A stretch of 64,000 nt of DNA, taken from contig CM022673.1 in the NCBI GenBank assembly GCA_012295275.1, positions 23,417,081 through 23,481,080 on the forward strand, read 5' to 3'. Source of the DNA: Chrysomallon squamiferum (taxonomy: Eukaryota > Mollusca > Gastropoda > Neomphalida > Peltospiridae). This document shows positions 12,606-25,120 of this stretch, piece after piece. Numbering within the stretch: position 1 is the stretch's first letter; every line of letters begins with the position of its first letter. Made by a program: the position numbers and the translations under genes. The notes under the pieces were generated by a model, which saw only the letters and a program-made list of their open reading frames with translations, ran no database searches and had not been told where the DNA came from.

Positions 12606-15600
12606 ACTTCATTCCTGCCAAGACCTGTGGCAACAAAACATTTTCTGGTGGAACTACAGCTACTCTGACTATTAGCTAAACATTTTCCATCTGCATCACC
12701 ACTTCTCTGTTCAGCCACATCCATTTTCATTTCTCTTCTGCTCCCATCTTTTATTAGCAAAGAGTTTTCAGAATCTGGTGAATGCACTGGTTTCTTCAGT
12801 TCATCGTTTAATCCATATGGGACATTTTTAGACTCTTCTGAATTAATTTTGTTAGAAATCTGTTCATGGTCTGTGAGGTCATTAGAGTTCTGCTGTTTCT
12901 CTGTTTGGTCTTGAGATGGATCGATCAGATCTTCATTGAAGAAAAGATCCTCATTTTCTTCACCTGATAAAGACAGGTCCTTCTCATCCACACATGTAGC
13001 TTGGATCACTGACAAGCTGGAATAGGGACTGCCTGATAAAGAAAAAATAAAAAGAACCACACAATAATATTCCATTATTATTATATTTTGTATTCACACA
13101 TACATACAGAGAGACACAAAAATACCCAAACATTACATATAGTATTTCAAGTAAAGAAATGTAGGCAGATGATGATATGTCTTGAAATATATCTTGTTAT
13201 TTAAATTATTTAAATTACGTATATGCTGAAATATGAAGTATAAAACTGCATTTAAATATTCAAATCATAAAGAATATATTTTCAATAAAACACAACTTAA
13301 CCAGAATATCCAAAATATTAAGTATAATTAAATAACAAACCTGTCTGTTTTTGTTCAGATTTCTGTTTTTCTTTCATGACACAACCTGGGGTCCGACTTG
13401 CCATATCTTTTATCTTTGCTTCTGCTGCCAAAATTTTAGCTTTCAGTTTCTCACAGTCTGTTTCCAGCAGTTCTTTTTGCTGTAAATTGTTACCAAGAAA
13501 TGTTAGTAACAGCTACAGAACATTCAAAATTTAATGAACCATGATGAAATTATTTTGTGCTTTTATACACAAGTGAAATAATGTATTTCAAACTCAGTTT
13601 TAGATTAGAAACATTGTCAGAATACCAGCCAAAAATAATCCCATATCCCCATAAAAGGCTAGGAAATTGCTAGGACTGGGATTGATCCCAGATCAAAAAT
13701 GGTGCCACCATTATGGTGGGTAAAATATCAGATTTATTTAATGGTTATGAAACAAGAGGAAAAAAGAAAAGAAAAGTAGTATTAATATTTGCCGTGTAAA
13801 CATTTTTTTACCTACATGTATAAGTGTCTATGCAAAATGGTAAAATACCTGTGTTGTGAGTATTTCACTCTGGCTGGAGATGGCACTTGATGATGTCAGA
13901 TTCAAACTGTGGTTTGTGTTGCTGTTCTGGCTTATATCTGAAAAATAATAAATAAAATAATATTTTATTGAAAATGAAAACAAGTGTGAATAACAATGTC
14001 ATCAAATCGGTGAAAAATATTTGCCATATATTAACTTGTTTTGGTGTGACAGAAAATAAAATAATATGAATTAAAAACCAAAACAAAATGCAGACACATG
14101 TTACAAATTCTATTACATTTCAAAAGTAATGGAAAATGTTTATGATAATAATATGAACTAATACTAACAGTCACATTAAGATTTATATCATTTGTTTGTA
14201 CCAAAAGCAAATTTATTATTTGTTTATAAAATAGTAATAATACAATTTACAATATAAGATATTATGTAAAATTTGTATAACCTGAATCATCATCACTGTC
14301 ATCTATAACAGCACATCTTTTCCTCTTCATTCTAACTGTAGTGTTAAAACTCTGACAATAAAAATAATAGGAAATGAAAAGAAAGAAGAAAGAAAAAAAA
14401 AAGGATGAAAATAATTACTGCATAAATCAATTTAATGGTTCCTTTAATTCATGTGTATGTTATAATTATGTTTATAAAAATAAAGAAACGATAAAGAGAA
14501 AAAAGAAAAGAAAAAAGACCAATAAGATTTTGCTCCAATTACGCACTTCATTTTGTACCAGTTGGAAATGAACATATTTATATATATATATATATATAAA
14601 AAAATATAAAAAATTGACAAGAAAATTAATAATAATAAATTTTCACTGGCCACAATGTTTTATTAGTACTAAGAGACCATTTACATAAACAATTAGTAGT
14701 GACAAAACTCCCCATACCTCATCTTCATCAGAAGTATCGTCCTTCAAACACTCAAATCTGTTTTCACCTTCATTAGGGGAGCTTGTCAATGGGAAAGCTT
14801 TATACTTCTGATCTATGTCCTGAGATTTATCAATCACTTTTGGGTCACTAAGGTCAAGGTCAAGTAATTGGTTGTCATGGTAAAGGTGACTGGGATCATA
14901 ATCAATCCTGTCTTCATCTCTGAGAATGAACTCTTCAGAATCTGATGAATCAGTAACAGATACAATTTCTGATTTGTGTTGCTGAGTTTTTATACATCTT
15001 CTGCTTGTTGACTGCTTTGTATTACTTTCACATTCTGAATGATCTAATTTATTATTTCTACATTCAGAATCAACATTACTCACAACAGAAGGTTTCTGTT
15101 TGCATACTGCTTGCTCTGTATCACTTTCACATTCTGAATCAACTATCTTGACATGATTTTCCATTTCTGAATTGACTGCATTCTCAACAAAAGTTTTATG
15201 TGAACTTGCTGACAGTTCCGTAATATTTTGGAATTCAAAATCATCAGTCTTGACATTATTTTCATATTCTGTATCAACAGGATAAATATCAGAAGACTGC
15301 TGTTTAATTGGTGTCTGTTCCTTATTACCATCACATTCAGAATCGCTGATAATCACATCAATTGGGGATTCTTTCTGAATTATGTCAGAATTTTTGCTTC
15401 CTGAATAGTATTTACTATCTGCTGGTGATGACTTAATAATTTCAACACCTGATTCCTCTTGCTTAAGGTTAGTATTTGAATTTGTTGAATACATTTGATC
15501 ACACTTCAGGGAATCAATATCCTTCTCAGATGTATACTTCTTTTGTTTACACATTTTGCTTGTTGTATCATGTTGATCATCAACCTTTGTAGAATCACCT

Positions 15601-18600
15601 GTCTTTACATTTCTATGTTTTCTTAATTTATATTTCTTTGTATTAGTCTTTGTAGAAAAGATCTTCTCAGAAACAGGAGATTTTTGATGTACTGAATTAT
15701 TTTTACTTGCAAGTTCATCCATACTATTAACCTGTGATGACTCAGTCACTGAACTTTGTTCTAGACTTGATGAGTATTCATTATTTGCTGAATTCTGAGG
15801 AGAATTGCTTTTATTTACTGATTTTTTTCTTGCAGGTGATACAAACTCCAACTGTGTATGACGCATAGCTTCAGCAAGAACTCTACTGCTACTGTCAAAA
15901 TTTTCTGCAAGATTCCTTTTTGCTAAAGGAGCAGACAAACTTTGAGCTACTGTTGTGTTTTTGTTTTCCACTGCTGTTAAATTTATTTCTGAGGATTTAC
16001 TGTTGTCTCTTTTAGAATTATACAACATATTTGCTTCTATTTTTTGTCTAGAACTATTGCAATATTCATTTGAAGAATCTTGTATTAACATAATATTAGA
16101 TCCTTCACAGCTTTTCAGCTGTCTACTGTATGGACTGAAGTTCAGTGTAGGACATTTTTCACTTGAAGTTGTATGAAAAAGACTTTCATATTTATTTCTC
16201 AGTTCAAAACTGCTTTGAGGTGTGGCCATTTTACCGCAATTACTTAATCTAAAACTTGGTTGAGGTGTATTTACCCTAATTTTGTTTTCCAAGCTAAAAC
16301 TGGACTCAGGTGTGACCACATCATTGCTGGACTTCTTTGCAGATGCAATTCCCCTCACTGTTCTCTTTCTTTGTGATTTAGATCTTTTAATAACTGGTTC
16401 TGAATCAGAACTGCTGTCAGAAATGAAAGATGTATGATTGGAACAAGTTTTTGAATCAGTAATATTTGATTCCTCAGCAACAATAAATTTGGTTTTTAAG
16501 GTATAATCAAAGTCTTTGTTTTCAATATGCTTGGTTTCAGAGCCTTTTGTACATTCTTCAGTATTGTCAACCATAGCATTTTCCTTTGGTTCATCATTTG
16601 GAAAATGTTCATCTATCAGATTTTCCCTGTAATTCAACTGTGAAGATTCTCTTGCAGATTTTCCTTCAACAATGTCTCTATCAGTGGCATCAACTGTGTC
16701 ATCAGTGCGTTTTAATTTTTCTGGTGATTTTCTATAGCCTGCCATCTTTTCATTTCTGAATCTTTTAGATATGTGAGAGTAAGGTGAAGCTTTTACAGGA
16801 CTGCCATCCAAGGAAAAGCATCTTCGTTTGGATCTTCTGACATGGAGAACTACATCATCAATGTCATGTCTTACAACAGGAATTGGATCACTACTTATCT
16901 GTTCAAATCTTGACAATGAATTTATCAAATGAACTGGCGTAGACACTAACTTCACCTCTTTAATGTTTTGTCCTTTTTCAGAAGATTCTTCAATGGCTGA
17001 ACATGACATCTCACTGTCATTTTGTTTCCTTTTTCTATTCTGTGCTGAAGATTTAGAACTTTCCACAGAGGGCTGAAGCTGTCTGCAAAATGAAATATCT
17101 GTATTTTCCATTATTTTTTCTTTATCTGAAAAACTCTGAACAGATATACGGCTTGCAGAATAATCACTGTTATTCAAATTATTGCTAAATTTAACATTTT
17201 CATCTGGACATTGTGAAACTATTTCCTTAAATTTTTCTGCACTAAATCCAGTTGTTCTTAAAATCGGATGTTCAAAATTTGCTGTTTGCGAGTCTCCATT
17301 GTTATTCAATTTCACTTTCTTTGTTGAAAGATTCTGGCTCTCTGAAGATGACATACATAATGGGGATGTGTAATTATTTACCTCTCTCTGAAATTCTACT
17401 GAACCTGTCTTTTTCTCTGTAACATTGCCACTGGTAGTGCTGAAACATTCAGTTAGAGGCAATGTGGAGTTAATAATCTGTTTGTTTGAACAATTTTTAA
17501 TATTTGTTTTAGAAGGCATTTGATTAATAAGATTGTGAGTATCTGAAACTGGAATTAAAATGGATGTACTCTGATCACTTGCACTTGTAGTTCCAGATTC
17601 TAATGAAAAAGCCTGAGATCCAATGGACTCTTTTTCTTTGCTTTTAATTATTGAGGATTCTGCTAAGGAAATATCAGAAAACTGGATCATTTCAGTTCTA
17701 AAATCACATCTATCAGAATTTAACAAAGTTGATGCTTGACTATCAACCATGGATACATCATGACTATGTTTTTCATCCACTTCACCATCTCTTGAAATTC
17801 CTTTTCCAAAAGAAGAGTTTGTGTTGTCAGCTAATTCAACATCAGACTGATGATATGCTGAAGGCTTCATATCTAACAATTTATTTTCTTCCTTGGATGT
17901 TTTCATTTGGGAGTCACTTTGTGAATTTAATTCCTTTGTTTCTTGATATTTGATATAGCATTTATTTTTATCATTACTTTTATCTTGAAATGATGTTTTG
18001 GCATCCAGACTGTCAGGAATGATGTTAATATTACAAACAGATGTAGTGTCCTCACAATTTTCATGTTTGTTCCATGCAGATGCAGAATCACAAGAAGGAA
18101 CAAATTCTTCAGTTTCTGGAATATTTACAACTGGATTTAGCCTTCTAGTAGCTGTTCCGATGTCTTCACTCATTTCTGATAACTGTCGTTTTACACTCTC
18201 TGGCTGAATATCTGAAAGTGAAATGTATCTCCTATTACAAATAAGTTTGTTATGATGAAAATATAAAAGTACAATTATATTTTAAAAAATTATGAGAATA
18301 TTTAAGTTTTGTTTTTTGTTATCACAGTCTTCTAGGCTGTAACAGCACCTCATTCATGAGAATAGCTTGAGTTAATACTTCTGGATCAGGTTGAATTGGA
18401 ACCACTACCAAATTTGAACCACAGGCTAGGCTATAACAGTATTTCATTAAACTGGGTTGGGGCTAAATGTATGAAACCAAGTTTTCATACATTTTATTTA
18501 TGGCAAGAACATCATTTTCCATAATTTTTCCACAGCCAAGGTAACAAAACCTTATTTTCCAAAACTTTTAAGTTCCTGGAAAACACTGTGATGAATTTTC

Positions 18601-21600
18601 AAAATGTTTTTTTTTCTTTGTTATGGATCAACTTTAAAAAGAAGAAACTACATTAACATGAATTAAGAACCTAAATAAGTTAAGTTTTATTTGTTCATAA
18701 ATATAATCCTTTAATAATAATAAATTATAACAATAGTACATCATGCTAATACTTTCCAAAAAAAATGTCAAATAGAGGACACAGTTACTTTGAAAAGTTA
18801 CTCAGTCTTTATATGAAATGACTCAAACAGAAAGTGTCAGATGTCTGCTTGTATTTTATTATTATAATCAAAGACAGTTACTTGAAATAAAATAAAAAAG
18901 TGATTATATGAAGAAAAGAAAGTACAAATATTAAAGGACACAAATGTATTTAAACTACATACATTTAAAACTGTTACCTAGATTGGGGACTTCAAACTCA
19001 ATGTTTTCCTGTGTTGCGTTAAGATCCTCAGTATCTGAACTTTCTGTATCACTCACGTCAACTATAAGTATACATACACACCATATAAAACATTAATTTT
19101 AATATTCAAGTAAACAAGGCTAATTTTATACATAATAAAATTAACAATACTAATAACATTCCAAAATATAAACAAAGACATAAATATGGAAAGACTGTGC
19201 AAAATATTATTACAGCATAAGAGAATAAAATTCATACTAAAAAAAAGAAGAAAAAAAGAAGTAAATGTTGAAGAGAAAGAAAATTAAGTTAAGAAGTGAG
19301 CTAACTTGTCAATTCAAGCATTATGCAATTTTTTCATCCTGAAGTAGATGTATGCTAATTATGTTAAAAGAATTTACAAAATATATTTTTAATACCTTCA
19401 TGTTCAACATTTGCATTCTGATTCATCAAGTCTTCTTTTTCTGATTTGTTGCAAGTAGAATATTCTTTTAACTTCTGTACTGATTGCTGTGCTCCTTCAT
19501 TACTGCCTGAAGATTCATCCTTTGTAGATACTTGATGATCAGCTAATTTTTCCTTATTTACTTGTCTGGAGTTGAAATTTCTACCCAAATTTTGTGTATG
19601 GATATGAGGACTAATTGGAGTAATCTTAGGATACAGAACAGATGGATTTTTTGGTTCATCCAGACTCCCTGATTTCTCCAACAGATTATCAGAACTGGAA
19701 ACAGCACGTTCCAAATCATCTGCAATATTGGAAGTAACATGTTTATTATTCAATGACACTCCTGTGTCTAATACTGGAGTTTCAGCAACAACGCTACTGC
19801 TTGGAGAACATTTTATTGGTGATTTCATTTTAAGTTCAGAACTAGTCTCAAATACATTAGAATGAGATTCAGTATTAGTGTTGGTGCATATTACTTCCAA
19901 TTGATGATGCTGATTTTTTACCTTTGATTTAGTTACAACATAATCACAACCAACATTTTTCTTACATGTCTCATTTGGCTTCAAAGTAGAATCTTGATTT
20001 GGTATCTGATTGTCTCTCCCAACTACAGTCTCTGGTTCACATCCGCCTTCTGTTTTGTCTGATTGTTTCAAGACAGTGTCTGTATTATATTTCTGTTTAT
20101 TTACTTTAGCATTATCCATCTTTTCAGGAGTAGATTCAAGATTTGTTTGTTGTTTATCCATTTTTGTTTCGTTCACTTGTATAATCATATTTTGGTCAGA
20201 CTCTTTTAAGCCCACTACAGATTTATTTAATCTATTGATATTGTTGTTAAAGATTAATCCTCTTTCTGAATTAGTTTCCCATTCATTTCCTTCATTTTCA
20301 GAGACTGGATCTTGTCTGACTATTAAGCAGTTATCATGGTCATCATCATTATCAAAATACTGTGATGTTTCTACGGAAGAGGAAAGAGTATCATTTTGTT
20401 TTGTCATATTATTAATTGCGTCCTGTGTACTGAACAGAATATCATGGTCCTCAGCATCTGATATTTTGTCTACCAGCTTGTTCATTTCTTTACTATAATC
20501 TTTCCAGTGTACTTGCTTTTGTCTTCTGCTTTTCTTTGACACTTCCTCTTCTTTTAGAATGGTCTTATTTTGAATGCAATTTTCTTTATTGACATTAAAC
20601 TTCAATAAGGCTTCATTGTCGCTTATCTCCATCTGTTCACCAGGTAATTCTGGAGACTGTTTTGGAAACTCCTCAGATATTTTTTGAAGTTTATCACTGT
20701 TTAAATTAATTTCTATTTTGTTCTCCAAAATCTGCAAAGGAATTTTGTCTGATTTCTTGGTACTGCATTTATTTCTTTTTTTACGCCTCTTTGCTTTTGG
20801 ATTCACCTTAGGAGAAGACTCACTGCTTTTAAATTCGTAAGGATCAACCGTTAATTGATTCTCAACCGATACATGATTCTGAAGTTCCTCTTCAGACATG
20901 TGTCTGCACTTAAAAATGCTCTTTCTTTTGCCAACATTTACCTCTCTGTTATTCTCATTTTCCAAATTTGTCTGAATATTGCTTTTCTGATTATTAGCAT
21001 TACAATTTGAGTCAATAACACTATCACAAATATTTTCTTCCATTTCAGGCTGTAAATGATAAAGAGGACTAATTTCTACAGTGTCACTTGCTTTTAGTCT
21101 GATTGGCAGTTTGTCAATCCACTGCCTTATTACATTATTGTTATCAGCACCTTTACCAGTCTTCCTTTTGCTGTATGTTTTCCCTAACTGTTTAGGTTTC
21201 TGAAATTTTAACATCTCAGTTTGACTGTCTAAATTATAAAATTCACACAAGTCATTATCAGTATCAAAAAAACAGTCTTCTTTATGTTTTGGTTTGCTGA
21301 TGGTTTCAGGAATATTTTCTATTTCTCCACAATTGTCTGGTGAAGGCTGTTTACTTACAAAGCTCTGCTGACTGTGAAACAGTGGCATTTCAGTATCATC
21401 AAAAGACATTGGTGAAACAATGTTTTGAGCAGACATTTTTTCAGGACAAGTATTTCTTGAACTGTTAACAAACATATTGTTTTTCTTCTGGCATTCAGTG
21501 TCAGCATTATTATACCCAGGTATTCTTTTGTCTACCAATGCATTTCTAGAACATTTATCCTCTTGCAGTAATTCTCTGCTCTCTGTGACATATTTGTCTT

Positions 21601-24600
21601 TGACAATAATAGGATTACTACAACTTTTATCTTTCATTTCATCACTGGTTTTAGATGCAGCTGCTTCATTATTGAAATCATTACAGTCTGATCTTTTATC
21701 ATTCTCATCAGTCACAACATTGTTTGCTGCTGTGTTACCCTCACCAAAATCAATATAATCAAATAAATCAGACTCATCTCTGTCATTCTGAACTGATGAT
21801 AATTCATCAACTGAAGATTTTGCAGACTGAGCAGCTGTAACCTTTCCTGAAGAGCAAGAACCAGATGATTCTAAAGTGGTTTTCTTTTTTCGCTGAGTTC
21901 TATATTTCTGTAATTGTTGCCTAGAAACTGTTCTTGTTTTTTTATGTTTTTCAGGAGGATTGACATCACTGTCTTCAGATCTTTTCTCTTCTTTGTTATT
22001 AGTTATCGGAACATGTAGATTAATGTTAACATCTTTTTCAGAGGTTAATTTGTCATTTTTTATTGATAATTCATCATGAATTTCCACTGATCCCACTCTT
22101 TGTTTCATGATTATAGGTTCTACCTTTTTCCTCAACAATCTGTAACTCATGATCATTTTTCATTGCAATTTTCTTGTTTCTAGTTACTGGAGTTCTAATA
22201 CAAGTTTCTACTACATTTCCTTCACACTTCAATTCATTATTTGTCTGCTTGTGAACACTGACAGCATTTGTATTAGATTCGCTGAAACTGATCTCACTTC
22301 TTAATTTTACTTTGTTCCTAATTACTTTTCTTCTGACAACAGACTGAGTTTCATTAAATTCTGATGTCTTTACTTCTTTGTTCTGACATCCTGGTTGTTC
22401 TGTATCAGAATCCAGGTCAACATGTTGTGTGGCCTGACCACTATTGGTTCTTAAAGCTTTTCCTTTACTTAACGTATTACATTCAGTACTTTGCTCTTTT
22501 CTTGACTTTTCACATTTGGCTCTTGTGCCATTTTCTGACTTATCAGATTCAGTTGCCTGCTCTCCTGGATGCTGTTTGATATGATACTCACAGGCTGCAC
22601 TGAGTATGTCACAGTTCTGATCCAGAGTCGCATTATTTCTGTCTTGACGACATACATCAAATGTTTCCAAACATTTTCTTGATAATGCATGTCTAACATT
22701 CCTCTTTTTTTGGTTTTTCTAATAAAAGAAAAATTAGAAAAATAAATTTAAAAAGGAGATTGAATTTGAATAAACATTTTAGTAAATGTAAATATACCAA
22801 TAATATATATATATGTACATCTTATACACTATTTTGATATGGAAAATGCAGGCAACATCTTTTCATACATTGACCAAATGATTGTTGATATCTAAACATA
22901 TAAAATAAGATAAATATAAATAAAATTCAAATTTACTTTGGTTTGTAACTGACATGCAATATTTTACTATAAAAACAAATTTTCATAATATAGATGTATA
23001 TGAAGATTAAGAACACCAACTGTTATAGGCTGCTCTGGTGTACTTAGAAAGGGTCTAGTAAACCTTGGACCTCTTGGTGGGGTAACTGAAATTTAAAATA
23101 AAATAAATATAAATTAAAACTATAAAATTCCAGTGAAACAAATAATAATTGTGATAACTAGTCATAAAAAGAAAATAAACTGATCAAGTGTTAATTTGTT
23201 ACAATAATGGTCATAGAATTCTGTATTACTTTGGTTTCCAAAATTATAATCCTAATCAATCAAACTTGTAATTTATTTTTTATCAATAGAAATGATTAAA
23301 ATTCTCAACGAATTTATTGGTTTACAACAAACAATAAAACTGAAATAAAGAAAATTAAAATAACCTCATAGAAAACTGCTATTAATTATCTAATATCCAT
23401 CTACTATAAACTGTATTGCTTACATGTGATGCCAGTATCTTGCTGAAATGCTTCAATCAAATCTCTAATTCCATCAACAATGTGGCTCAAATCCTCCCTC
23501 TCCTGTAAACTCCTGCACGAAAAATAAAAATTAAAAAAGTATTAATAACTATGCTATAAGAAGGCTCAAAGCACACACAGACACACACACACAGAATATT
23601 ATCTACTATGAGATTTATATATTGTATTTGTCTAAGTAATTAAATAAAAGGTATAGTCTGAATTGAACAATATTTATATTTTAATGTCACTTGATTTCTA
23701 TTATATTTTTAGTTGTCAAAAGTAAAATATAAGTTCATATTAAAAAAAAAGAAATAAAAGAGTACAAATAAATCCATTAAATATTATCCAATGTAAAATT
23801 GTCTTTTCTTTATGCTATGAATGTCTGATATGTTTATGTAATTAAAATTATATAACATTATTAATAATAATTTAAAAAACATGCCCCTCAATAGTGACGA
23901 ACCTTTTGGTTACTGGTTTTTTACACAAAGGACAGGGAACACTGGACTTTGTCTGTAAAAACTCTGCTATACAAAATCTTTAAAAAAATATATAAATATA
24001 TAAATATATATATATGTAATACAGACAAATATAAATTTACAGCTTAATTTTAATAATTTCTACTTTCTTTAATTATAAACAAATTTAAAAATTAATTTTA
24101 AATTTAGTCAATACACCACATTATGTTTTAATTTTACTTTGTAAATGAAACATGTTTTGGTGATACAATTTAATGTTTTTGCATAGTATGATAGTAGAAG
24201 AGATGTTTTACACTGTCAATACACACCTGCAGAATAGATGGTCACATCTTGTTGATACAGGCTTCTTTAGTAGTTCAAGGCTGAATAAAAATATTGTAAA
24301 ATAATTAATAAATTATTATAAACAATTATGTTAAGTTTATTTATATTTATACTTAGTTAATAAGTTTGTTTCATTAAACGTAAAATATTGCTATAAGCCA
24401 ATAAGTGATATAAATTAAGATGATGTACATTTGAACTGTATAAAAGAAAAATAGAAATATTTTCAGCTGACAGGAACTTATTCCCAAGTTGTGTGCCACT
24501 TTACAAAATGTTTTCAAACACCCACCATACCATTATGAATAATCGTATTAAATTAATAATTATAATGCCATATATATGAAGTTTGAGGCTCACTATTCAC

Positions 24601-25010
24601 TTTTGTGGAGATGTTGATTTCTTGACTACCAGGCAGACTGAACTTGAAAATGGCACAACTTACCCCCGCCACCCCAGAACACAGCTGAAGTAACAGTACT
24701 AATCGCCTACTTGAAGTACTTCATCTGACACAATCAATTGAATCATGACAACGACAATTACTAAGCTAGCTCATCAAAGAAAAACACACACGCAACATTC
24801 ATTTGTAAATTATAACTTGCAATATATATTAATTTATTTTATTAATTAATAAATTATTATTATCTTTTTCAAGTTTTTGATTCTTAATTTTAGTTTTAAT
24901 AAATTAATTGTTTGAGTAAATTGAGCTAACAGAACATAAACAAACCAGATAGAACATTCAAGGTTCTTCTGCATTAAACCAAGAACTTCTTGAACACGTC
25001 TTGTCGTCAT
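9892..25010 (-). CDS. BRCA1: BRCA1 orthologue, RING-BRCT E3 ubiquitin ligase of DNA repair, 17 coding exons
   Basis: BRCA1 pairs with BARD1 as a nuclear ubiquitin ligase and directs homologous-recombination repair. Exons (minus strand): 25010-24946, 24280-24227, 23977-23903, 23512-23424, 23085-23021, 22718-19396, 19061-18978, 18211-14718, 14351-14282, 13937-13849, 13479-13341, 13032-12605, 12182-12095, 11836-11712, 11037-10902, 10539-10384, 10022-9892 (TGA). All have GT-AG borders and matching phases. Protein about 2,869 residues against 1,863 in human. RING at 19-58 (CSIC, CDH, FCRFC, CPLC) followed by KRSLQE as in human; coiled coil near 2,466-2,500 after ILTTQQ; BRCT pair near 2,645-2,865, with RTLKYF and SREWALDS matching human pocket segments. 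The start at 25010 gives an N-terminus like human; an in-frame ATG at 25097 falls inside promoter-like sequence. The total length is divisible by three only if one base is removed from exon 6 (see findings). Identity is certain; the exact start is likely. Confidence 0.95.
13341..13937 (-). CDS. BRCA1: BRCA1 exons 10-11: PALB2-type coiled coil
   Basis: The two exons join as ILTTQ|QKELLETD followed by a heptad-like helix of about 30 residues (leucine/isoleucine at a and d positions, LKAKILAAEAKI). In human BRCA1 the coiled coil that binds PALB2 begins with the same ILTTQQ and the exon junction falls at the same Gln-Gln. The exon ends in a basic, Gln-rich tail. Binding to PALB2 is an inference from position and pattern. 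Confidence 0.85.
14718..18211 (-). CDS. BRCA1: BRCA1 exon 8, second giant central exon
   Basis: This 3.5-kb exon codes about 1,165 uninterrupted residues rich in Ser, Asp, Glu, Asn and Lys with no recognisable fold. It begins with DIQPESVKRQ (phase 1 acceptor) and ends at TSDEDE before GTATGG. It contains a three-copy tandem 15-residue repeat (16179-16313), several related acidic DSEC motifs (15011-15350), basic clusters such as KRSKSQRKR, and hydrophobic-acidic patches such as DVIISDSECD that look like SUMO-interaction motifs (inference). Human BRCA1 has only one exon of this size here. Confidence 0.9.
19396..22718 (-). CDS. BRCA1: BRCA1 exon 6, first giant central exon (contains a frameshift)
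   Basis: This 3.3-kb exon encodes about 1,107 residues of low-complexity, Ser/Asn/Asp/Glu/Lys-rich sequence, probably disordered and comparable in place to human exon 11. It opens in frame at an acceptor before KNQKKRNVR and ends at GAAG|GTATTA in phase 1. Two long open frames are needed to read it: one from 22718 to a stop at 22074, the second open from about 22160 to the exon end. They differ by one base, so the exon carries a +1 frameshift in the 22074-22160 overlap. A basic stretch with KRRKKRNK near 20,775-20,800 could be a nuclear localisation signal. Confidence 0.85.
23424..25010 (-). CDS. BRCA1: BRCA1 exons 1-4: RING domain and flanking helices
   Basis: These four exons encode the zinc-binding RING that docks E2 enzymes and BARD1. 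All eight zinc ligands are visible (Cys19, 22, 34, His36, Cys39, 42, 55, 58). The Ile between the first two cysteines, the E2-contact position (human I26), is present, as is the Lys-Arg pair after the last cysteine (human K70/R71), which contacts the nucleosome acidic patch. The loop before CPLC is one residue shorter than in human. The second and fourth exons are 54 and 89 bp, the same as the human exons at this place as I remember them. Confidence 0.95.
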
Positions 25011-25120
25011 ATTTCCTTCAACATTTTCAAAAATATCTCGTTCCCACCATTTGCAGCTGTCGTGACTGCAAATTATAAATCCCGCCTTTCTTTCCACCTT
25101 ATCCTTCCGGATATGAATGA
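25011..25120 (-). promoter_or_regulatory. probable BRCA1 core promoter and 5' UTR
   Basis: Just upstream of the start codon, on the minus strand, are an ETS-like CCGGAAG (25104-25110) and an E2F-like GGCGGGA (25080-25086), in a stretch with more G+C than its surroundings. Both motif classes are common at promoters of replication and repair genes. The transcription start is not visible; I infer it lies within this stretch. Confidence 0.5.

Noticed and set aside
13662-13700. Palindrome CTGGGATTGATCCCAG in BRCA1 intron 11
   Set aside because: A short hairpin without other context; could be chance or repeat debris.
20010-20498. 162-codon plus-strand frame inside BRCA1 exon 6
   Set aside because: Antisense shadow of the BRCA1 coding frame.
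22096-22123. 28-bp GT-AG intron that would mend the BRCA1 reading frame
   Set aside because: Far below the size needed for splicing in animals and with no pyrimidine tract; a one-base indel is simpler.
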